DNA of 37,952 bases from assembly GCA_903878285.1 (NCBI GenBank), contig CAIRHB010000010.1:1-37952 (forward strand), read 5' to 3'. The DNA is from Candidatus Adlerbacteria bacterium (GTDB lineage: Bacteria > Patescibacteriota > Minisyncoccia > Phycocordibacterales > SBAW01). Position numbers and translations under genes: made by a program. The notes below the pieces were generated by a model. That model was not told the origin of the DNA, searched no databases, and worked only from the letters and a program-made list of their open reading frames with translations. Each line of letters opens with the position of its first letter. Within the stretch, counting starts at the first letter, position 1. This document shows positions 33,432-37,952 of this stretch, piece by piece.

Positions 33432-33545
33432 ATGAAGATTAAAGCATCAATCAAACCACGCTGTGCTTCCTGTAAAATGCTCCGCCGCAAGGGGCATGTG
33501 TATGTTATCTGTGTCAACCCGCGCCATAAACAACGCCAAGGTTAA
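33432..33545 (+). CDS. rpmJ: Ribosomal protein bL36
   Basis: 37 residues beginning [15 protein letters not shown] and ending RHKQRQG. The zinc-ribbon ligands C11, C14, C27 and H32 are all present, so this is the zinc-binding form. It sits 15 nt after infA and 12 nt before rpsM, its standard place. Confidence 0.96.
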   Translation: MKIKASIKPRCASCKMLRRKGHVYVICVNPRHKQRQG

Positions 33546-33557
33546 TTTTTATATTGT

Positions 33558-33935
33558 ATGCGTATCTCTGGTATCACCATTCCAAACAAACGAGTCCCGT
33601 ACGCACTCACTGCGCTGTATGGTATCGGTTTGCCGCTCGCACATAAAATCTGCACTCAAGCAAAGATAGATGAGGCAAAAAAGGCCGACACCCTTACTGC
33701 CGAAGAGGAGAACGAGATCCGCCGCGTTATCGAGCAAATCAAAATCGAGGGAGACCTCAAGCGTGAGGTGTCTGGAAACGTCAAGCGCCTTAAGGATATC
33801 GGCTCGTACCGCGGCTCACGCCACAGCAAGCACATGCCAGTTCGCGGGCAGCGCACCAAGACCAACTCACGCACCGTCCGAGGCAATGTGCGCAAGACCA
33901 TGACGTCCGGTCGCCGAAAGGTTGAAAAGACGTAA
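33558..33935 (+). CDS. rpsM: Ribosomal protein uS13
   Basis: 125 residues. RISGITIPNKRVPYALTALYGIG at the start, YRGSRHSKHMPVRGQRTKTNSRT and a basic tail are typical of S13 in the 30S head, which contacts tRNA and the 50S subunit. There is no Shine-Dalgarno site in the AT-rich 12-nt gap. Confidence 0.97.
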   Translation: MRISGITIPNKRVPYALTALYGIGLPLAHKICTQAKIDEAKKADTLTAEEENEIRRVIEQIKIEGDLKREVSGNVKRLKDIGSYRGSRHSKHMPVRGQRTKTNSRTVRGNVRKTMTSGRRKVEKT

Positions 33936-33964
33936 AAAGTATAGTATAACCACTGACATCACCT

Positions 33965-34390
33965 ATGGGTAAGAAACGAATAGTCAAAAAAGGAGGGGAC
34001 ACAGCGGGTAGCCGCGGGGCGTCTTCTCGTGTGAGCAAGCGTAAGCTGGATGCGGGTATTTTGTATGTCGAAGCAACGTACAACAACACCAAGGTACAGC
34101 TCGCGGATATAAAGGGTAACGTGGTGGCATGGTCATCCAGTGGATCACTCGGATTTTCAGGCGCAAAGAAGGGCACGCCGTTTGCCGCAGCAAAGGTTGG
34201 CGAGATTCTCGGCGACCGCGCAACGCAGATGGGCATCAAGGAGGTCTCGGTTGTTGTCTCGGGTGTTGGTGCTGGCCGTGAGTCGTCAATCCGCGCTTTC
34301 GCAGGGAAGGGCATCCAAATCGGCGGCATCAAAGACACGACCCCGATCCCACACAACGGACCACGACCGCCGAAAGCACGCCGCGTATAA
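33965..34390 (+). CDS. rpsK: Ribosomal protein uS11
   Basis: 141 residues. The core AYIEATYNNT-like element appears as YVEATYNNTKVQLAD, and the C-terminal DTTPIPHNGPRPPKARRV is diagnostic. It lies in the 30S platform near the mRNA exit. A TATAGTATAAC stretch upstream (about 33940) could be an internal promoter. Confidence 0.97.
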   Translation: MGKKRIVKKGGDTAGSRGASSRVSKRKLDAGILYVEATYNNTKVQLADIKGNVVAWSSSGSLGFSGAKKGTPFAAAKVGEILGDRATQMGIKEVSVVVSGVGAGRESSIRAFAGKGIQIGGIKDTTPIPHNGPRPPKARRV

Positions 34391-34409
34391 GCATCATCTT
34401 ATTTTATTT

Positions 34410-35024
34410 ATGTTGGTAGGACCAAAATACAAAATCTGCAAGCGTCTCGGAGCATCCGTGTTTGAGAAGTGCCAGACGCAAAAGTTCCAGCTCGCGGAGG
34501 CTCGCGCCCCGCGCCGCACGGCACGCCCTAAGCGCGGTGGCGGCAGCGACTTTGGCGCACAACTCCTAGAGAAGCAGAAGGCGCGTTTTACCTACGGACT
34601 TTCCGAAAGCCAGTTTGCCCGCTACGTGCACGAGGCGATGGAGAAGCGCGGCACCACCGCGTCGGCTGGGCTCCTTTCGCGCCTTGAGGCACGCCTCGAT
34701 AACGTCGTCTTCCGCGCAGGGCTCGTCAAGACACGCCGCGCAGCACGCCAGCTTGTCTCGCATGGCCACATACAGATTAACGGTCGCCGCATGACGATTC
34801 CCTCGCATTGCGTCGCAGTTGGCGATATGGTGAGTATCCGCCCCGAGAGCCGCGACAGTGCACTCTTTGCTGCGCGTGCCGAGACCGCGCTCGACACCAG
34901 GACCCCGAACTGGCTCACTCTCGAGGAGGGAGGTTTATCTGCAAAGATCGTCAGCGCACCGATGGTCGGCGAGACCGAGTTGCCGTTTGACGCCGCGGTC
35001 ATCATCCAATTCTACAGCCGTTAA
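34410..35024 (+). CDS. rpsD: Ribosomal protein uS4
   Basis: 204 residues. The S4 RNA-binding domain is seen in RLEARLDNVVFRAGL and RAARQLVSHGHIQINGRR. The N-terminus has only two Cys (CKRLGASVFEKC), so the four-Cys zinc form is not present. S4 nucleates 30S assembly and in many bacteria represses this operon; no such leader structure was identified. Confidence 0.97.
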   Translation: MLVGPKYKICKRLGASVFEKCQTQKFQLAEARAPRRTARPKRGGGSDFGAQLLEKQKARFTYGLSESQFARYVHEAMEKRGTTASAGLLSRLEARLDNVVFRAGLVKTRRAARQLVSHGHIQINGRRMTIPSHCVAVGDMVSIRPESRDSALFAARAETALDTRTPNWLTLEEGGLSAKIVSAPMVGETELPFDAAVIIQFYSR

Positions 35025-35061
35025 CACTACCCGTATCTTACTAAGTAACCGCTATTTGCGT

Positions 35062-36030
35062 ATGATGGAATATTCAATCACATTGCCGAGCAAGCCGCGT
35101 GTTGTCTCCGAAGAGGAGCATGCAGGCACCTACGAGATCGACGGTCTCTACCCTGGGTATGGCCACACCTTGGGCAATAGCTTGCGCCGCATCATCCTCT
35201 CCTCGCTCCCTGGCGCAGCGATTACGAGCGTCAAGATCGACGGCGTAGAACACGAGTTCTCGACCATAGACGGCGTCCGCGAAGATGTGGTAACCATTTT
35301 GCTTAATCTCAAGAAGCTCCGCTTTGAACTCCTCACCAACGAGCCACAGACAGTAACTCTCTCGGCAAAAGGGCCGAAGCGCGTATCTGGCGAAGATCTC
35401 ACTCTCCCTGGCCAGGTCCGCTTGCTCAACCCAAACTCCTACATCTGCGAGTTGACCGACAAGAACGCATCCATCGACGCAGAGTTCCGCATCGAGCGGG
35501 GTCTCGGCTACGTGCCACGCGAGGCGCTCAAGAAAGACCGCGTCGACATCGGCGAGATCTCGGTTGACGCGATCTTTTCCCCGATCCGCCGCGTCAACTA
35601 CGAGGTAGAGAACATGCGCGTCGGCGACCGCACCGATTTTAATCGCCTGCGACTGTCGATCGAGACCGATGGAACAATCGAGCCGCGCGCAGCGCTTGAG
35701 CAGTCGATCGAGGTGATGATTACCCAGCTGAAGGCGGTTGTTGGCTTCCGTGAGGAAGAGCTCCCGACAGCAGCGGCACACACCATCGCCACGGCGGCTG
35801 ACGCTGGCGCCACGGCTGCAGAGCAGAACACCGACGCACTCAAGACACGCATCGAAGAGCTCGACCTCTCGGCACGCACCGTCTCAGCACTCGAGAAGGC
35901 GAACATCCGCACCGTCGGTGGCCTCGCACGCAAGAAGGAGACAGACCTCTCGGACATCGAGGGCTTGGGGCCGAAGGCGATCCAGGAGATCAAGCGCGCA
36001 CTGGCAAACTTCGGCATCGTATTAAAGTAA
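35062..36030 (+). CDS. rpoA: RNA polymerase subunit alpha
   Basis: 322 residues. The N-terminal dimerisation domain contains GYGHTLGNSLRRIILSSLPG, and the C-terminal domain (about residues 258-322, LSARTVSALEKANIRTVGGL onward with LGPKAIQEIKRAL) keeps the helix-hairpin-helix that binds UP elements and activators. A linker of ~30 Ala/Thr-rich residues joins them. Two adjacent ATGs (35062, 35065) could start it. Confidence 0.97.
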   Translation: MMEYSITLPSKPRVVSEEEHAGTYEIDGLYPGYGHTLGNSLRRIILSSLPGAAITSVKIDGVEHEFSTIDGVREDVVTILLNLKKLRFELLTNEPQTVTLSAKGPKRVSGEDLTLPGQVRLLNPNSYICELTDKNASIDAEFRIERGLGYVPREALKKDRVDIGEISVDAIFSPIRRVNYEVENMRVGDRTDFNRLRLSIETDGTIEPRAALEQSIEVMITQLKAVVGFREEELPTAAAHTIATAADAGATAAEQNTDALKTRIEELDLSARTVSALEKANIRTVGGLARKKETDLSDIEGLGPKAIQEIKRALANFGIVLK

Positions 36031-36051
36031 TCTGACTGACCCTTACTCACC

Positions 36052-36399
36052 ATGCGACACGGAAACAACAACAGAAAATTCGGACGAGAGACAGGCGAGC
36101 GCCGCGCGCTGCTAAAGTCGCTCGCGCGCTCGCTGGTCTTGGAGGGACACATCACTACCACAGAGGCGAAGGCAAAAGAAATCCGCCCGCTTGTCGAGAA
36201 GCTCGTCACCCGCGGTCGCGAGGCAACTGTGGCTAACCGCCGCATCCTCATCGCCGCACTCGGCGACGAGCGCACTGCAGCGAAGCTGATTAAAACGGCA
36301 GAGAACTACACCGAGCGCCCGGGCGGCTACCTGCGCATCGTCAAAATGGGCCCACGAAAAGGGGACGCATCGCCGATGGCAGTCATCGAGTTTGTATAA
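36052..36399 (+). CDS. rplQ: Ribosomal protein bL17
   Basis: 115 residues. MRHGNNNRKFGRETGERRAL and SLARSLVLEGHITTTEAKAKE are family-typical, and GGYLRIVKMGPRKGDASPMAVIE closes the protein. 50S subunit, near the exit tunnel. It starts 21 nt after rpoA. Confidence 0.97.
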   Translation: MRHGNNNRKFGRETGERRALLKSLARSLVLEGHITTTEAKAKEIRPLVEKLVTRGREATVANRRILIAALGDERTAAKLIKTAENYTERPGGYLRIVKMGPRKGDASPMAVIEFV

Positions 36400-36429
36400 T
36401 CTGATTCTATTTCTATCCACTACACTAGT

Positions 36430-36771
36430 ATGATTACTATCGACGCAAAAGATAAAACACTGGGACGAGTCGCGAGCGCGGCAGCAAAGGCGCTGCTCGG
36501 CAAGCACTCTGCCGATTTCGCCAAGAACGTCGTCGCTGATGATGGCGTCACAGTCATCAACGCATCGCGCGTCAAGGTGACTGGCACAAAAACCCGCGAC
36601 AAAGAGTACGTCCGCTACTCGGGCTACCCAGGCGGGCAAAAGTTCGAAAACTATGCTATGCTCACGGCGCGCAAAGGTGAGGAGGAGGCAATCCGCAAGG
36701 CAGTCCTCGGCATGCTCCCCAAGAATCGCCTGCAGGCAAAGCGCATCAAGCTGCTCACCATCGAGAAATAA
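36430..36771 (+). CDS. rplM: Ribosomal protein uL13, short form
   Basis: 113 residues, against about 142 in E. coli. The core is present (DAKDKTLGRVASAAAKALLGK, VINASRVKVTGTKTRDKEYVRYSGYPGG, AVLGMLPKNRL). The N-terminal ~15 residues before the core Asp and the C-terminal tail after the MLPKNRL element are trimmed. A TACACT lies just before the ATG (36421-36426), only 3 nt away, so its promoter role is doubtful. One nucleotide separates it from rpsI. Confidence 0.95.
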   Translation: MITIDAKDKTLGRVASAAAKALLGKHSADFAKNVVADDGVTVINASRVKVTGTKTRDKEYVRYSGYPGGQKFENYAMLTARKGEEEAIRKAVLGMLPKNRLQAKRIKLLTIEK

Positions 36772-36772
36772 T

Positions 36773-37198
36773 ATGGCTACTACTACCACAACAACCAAAG
36801 CAAAAGAGGAGCGCTACATCGAGGCAGTCGGCCGTCGCAAGACCGCCATCGCTCGCGCTCGCATCACCCCGGGCACGCGCTCGCAGGTGACGATTAACGG
36901 CAAAGATCTTGCCCAGTATTTTGATACCGAGGCGCTCCGCGCACAGGCGGTCGAGCCGTTTCTCAAGGTCGCGCTTAGCACCCAGTTTGTCGTGACGGTC
37001 GTCGTGCGCGGTGGCGGCATCGCGGGGCAGGCGGTCGCGGTGCGCCATGCAATCTCGCGCGCACTTATCGACTACGACATCAACCTGCGCGGCGCACTCA
37101 AAAAAGAGGGCTTCCTCAAGCGCGACCCACGCGCCAAAGAGCGCCGCAAGCCCGGCCTCGTCAAAGCCCGCAAGCGCAAGCAGTGGTCGAAGCGCTAA
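36773..37198 (+). CDS. rpsI: Ribosomal protein uS9
   Basis: 141 residues. After a Thr-rich N-terminus comes EAVGRRKTAIARARITPG, then GGGIAGQAVAVRHAISRAL, and the basic tail ending KARKRKQWSKR that reaches the P-site tRNA. It starts at ATG 36773, 1 nt after the rplM stop, so the two are translationally linked. Last gene of the operon. Confidence 0.97.
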   Translation: MATTTTTTKAKEERYIEAVGRRKTAIARARITPGTRSQVTINGKDLAQYFDTEALRAQAVEPFLKVALSTQFVVTVVVRGGGIAGQAVAVRHAISRALIDYDINLRGALKKEGFLKRDPRAKERRKPGLVKARKRKQWSKR

Positions 37199-37215
37199 TC
37201 TCCTCCAATCTCTCC

Positions 37216-37247
37216 CAAAACCCCGCACGACGCGGGGTTTTGCTTTT
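37216..37247 (+). terminator. Rho-independent terminator of the ribosomal operon
   Basis: CAAAACCCCGC / GCGGGGTTTTG, 11-bp perfect stem, loop ACGAC (37227-37231), then CTTTT. It begins 18 nt after rpsI. Confidence 0.93.
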
Positions 37248-37302
37248 ACCAGAATCTAGTGGTATAAGAACACTGCGTCAACCTAAAGAAGGATGTGAGG
37301 CA

Positions 37303-37509
37303 ATGAGAAGCTTTCCGACTTTGCTGGGGGCGTTCGGCTTCTGCTCTATACTTTGGGCGCTGATTTCGGTGCACCTAATCGATGCGCTTCCGAGGACGCA
37401 ACCAGCGTATTCGCAAGGCTCGGTCATTTTGGGCATCATCGGAAGTGCCGCGTTCGTGGCGGCTATCGCACTGCGGCTTGGCCGCAGAAGGAGGACTGCC
37501 AACCACTGA
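37303..37509 (+). CDS. Small membrane protein (68 aa), two helices
   Basis: Starts MRSFPTLLGAFGFCSILWAL. Two hydrophobic helices (about 6-25 and 40-57) surround a short polar loop, and the C-terminus is basic (RLGRRRRTANH), placing it in the cytoplasm. GAAGGA (37288-37293) lies 9 nt upstream of the ATG. The family is not recognised. It is a single-gene unit between two terminators. Confidence 0.55.
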   Translation: MRSFPTLLGAFGFCSILWALISVHLIDALPRTQPAYSQGSVILGIIGSAAFVAAIALRLGRRRRTANH

Positions 37510-37516
37510 GTTCGAC

Positions 37517-37580
37517 AACCCTCCGCATCCTCCACACTCGCGCAGCCGCGCAGGGTGGGGAAGCGGAGGGTTTCGTCTTT
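37517..37580 (+). terminator. Terminator after the small membrane gene
   Basis: AACCCTCCGC (37517-37526) pairs with GCGGAGGGTT (37563-37572), enclosing an imperfect inner stem, and is followed by TTTCGTCTTT. Confidence 0.65.
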
Positions 37581-37598
37581 CCAAGGGTAACCCTTGGA
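37580..37598 (+). repeat. Palindromic repeat before the small RNA
   Basis: TCCAAGG / CCTTGGA, loop GTAAC (reverse complement of the loop at 25774). Its right arm overlaps the candidate -35 box of the following RNA. Confidence 0.6.
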
Positions 37599-37622
37599 TT
37601 TTATCAAGTGTTGCTGTATATT
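37595..37622 (+). promoter_or_regulatory. Candidate promoter of the structured RNA
   Basis: TTGGAT (37595-37600) and TATATT (37617-37622) are 16 nt apart. The predicted start, about 7 nt further, coincides with G37629, the first base of the outer helix of the RNA described next. Confidence 0.45.
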
Positions 37623-37628
37623 CTCTTT

Positions 37629-37750
37629 GGGAGTGGGTCGGGACATCTGTTACATTCTCGCCGATGTGACGTGACTCTGACCATGTGACGCTAGAATTAT
37701 GGTCTACTCGACCTGCTCCCAGCCGACGCTTCTGCGCCGGCTTCTTTTTT
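37629..37750 (+). ncRNA. Candidate ~120-nt structured RNA, three-way junction plus terminator
   Basis: An outer helix pairs GGGAG-TG-GGTCG (37629-37640) with CGACC-TG-CTCCC (37709-37720), 10 pairs interrupted by a TG/TG internal loop. It encloses ACATC/GATGT (37643-37667) and a perfect GACCAT/ATGGTC (37679-37704) hairpin. The octamer ATGTGACG occurs twice (37664-37671 and 37683-37690). A terminator follows at once, and a promoter sits exactly upstream. No reading frame of note is present. It does not match the SRP RNA, 6S or tRNA features I know. It could be a trans-acting RNA; a riboswitch is less likely because the next gene has its own promoter. Confidence 0.45.
37721..37750 (+). terminator. 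Rho-independent terminator of the candidate RNA
   Basis: AGCCGACGC / GCGCCGGCT, 9-bp stem with one mismatch, loop TTCT (37730-37733), followed by TCTTTTTTT. No protein gene lies between this and the previous terminator, so it must end a non-coding transcript or read-through. Confidence 0.85.
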
Positions 37751-37768
37751 TGAGTTACGTATTTCTTG

Positions 37769-37777
37769 TGGTATACT
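37769..37777 (+). promoter_or_regulatory. Extended -10 (TGGTATACT)
   Basis: TGG plus TATACT (37772-37777) ends 7 nt before ATG 37785; leaderless promoter type. Confidence 0.55.
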
Positions 37778-37784
37778 ATTTGGC

Positions 37785-37856
37785 ATGGAACAGGTACTCC
37801 AACTCAAGATAAATCAACCACCCCACCCCAAGGGGTGGGGTATGACCGGAGCATGA
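37785..37856 (+). CDS. Possible 23-residue leaderless peptide or gene remnant
   Basis: ATG 37785 opens 23 codons (MEQVLQLKINQ, then PPHPKGWGMTGA) ending at TGA. The middle is translated from a 22-nt C/G palindrome. It could be a leader peptide, or the start of a gene whose frame was cut by the palindrome. Weak coding evidence beyond its promoter. Confidence 0.3.
   Translation: MEQVLQLKINQPPHPKGWGMTGA
37820..37841 (+). repeat. C/G-rich palindrome
   Basis: ACCCCACCCC / GGGGTGGGGT separated by AA. As RNA it would fold with 8-9 pairs and a CAAG-type loop. It lacks the AGG-N5-CCT core and may be a different element. Confidence 0.6.
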
Positions 37857-37862
37857 GCGTCA

Positions 37863-37952
37863 GTGCCAGAGTGTGAGCTGTGTGGTGTGCGGCATCGTCT
37901 TTCCTTGGTTAGCGACGTACTGTTCTACGATTTTCCAGTTGCCTCGTTCGGA
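37863..37952 (+). CDS. 5' part of a gene with a CxxC motif (partial)
   Basis: From GTG 37863 the frame stays open to the right edge for 30 codons, starting VPECELCGVRHRLSLV. The CELC pair suggests a zinc ribbon. GGAG (37847-37850) lies 12 nt upstream. In-frame TGA at 37854 excludes an earlier start. It is too short to identify. Confidence 0.4.
   Translation, partial: MPECELCGVRHRLSLVSDVLFYDFPVASFG

Overview
The window looks like a piece of a Patescibacteria (Candidate Phyla Radiation) chromosome, most likely from a Parcubacteria-like lineage. The signs are compact core proteins: ATP synthase delta of 90 residues and epsilon of 82, AlaRS of 669 residues without its C-terminal domain, and a 113-residue L13. 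Several families also look typical of CPR genomes, such as a DUF5671/pilin-like membrane protein, a sigma4/HARE-HTH protein, a baseplate-J-like surface protein beside an actin-like ATPase, and an M3 oligoendopeptidase. Core genes mostly lack Shine-Dalgarno sites. Many instead have a TATACT-type -10 box 6-9 nt before the ATG, which suggests leaderless mRNAs. TGA acts as a stop. I saw no tRNA, rRNA or CRISPR array.

Layout. 1-2750 is an accessory island: a transposase-like gene tail, a radical SAM/SPASM maturase with a C-terminal PqqD-like recognition domain, a 42-residue peptide with six Cys in a CxxCxCxCxCxC tail (a candidate RiPP precursor), a strong terminator, and an AT-rich HExxH protein. 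2963-3425 holds two small genes. 3486-9653 is the complete F1Fo ATP synthase operon atpBEFHAGDC. 9673-16099 carries a nucleotidyltransferase, membrane proteins, ychF and leuS. 16132-23346 carries a sigma4/HARE regulator, a CPR membrane module, mltG, mnmA, a 32-residue membrane peptide, an ATP-cone/nuclease fusion, a DUF7282-like protein and an MgtC-like protein. 23366-25714 holds a RecB-type nuclease, an alkyltransferase, a cyclodipeptide synthase and a Nudix hydrolase. 25789-30755 has ung, pepF, a small gene and alaS. 30817-33133 is a surface/actin-like pair. 33204-37198 is infA-rpmJ-rpsM-rpsK-rpsD-rpoA-rplQ-rplM-rpsI, closed by a terminator. 37303-37952 contains a small membrane protein, a possible ~120-nt structured RNA gene, and the start of another transcription unit.

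Three layers stand out. First, there are two peptide natural-product candidates in a genome type usually thought metabolically poor: the radical SAM/Cys-rich peptide pair and the cyclodipeptide synthase. Second, a family of short palindromes with a fixed AGG...CCT core and variable arms lies between genes and also inside leuS, mnmA, ung, the nuclease/ogt pair and perhaps alaS, in frame and at apparently variable loops. Third, accessory genes carry clear Shine-Dalgarno sites while core genes do not. All functions are inferred from motifs read by eye; no database search was run.
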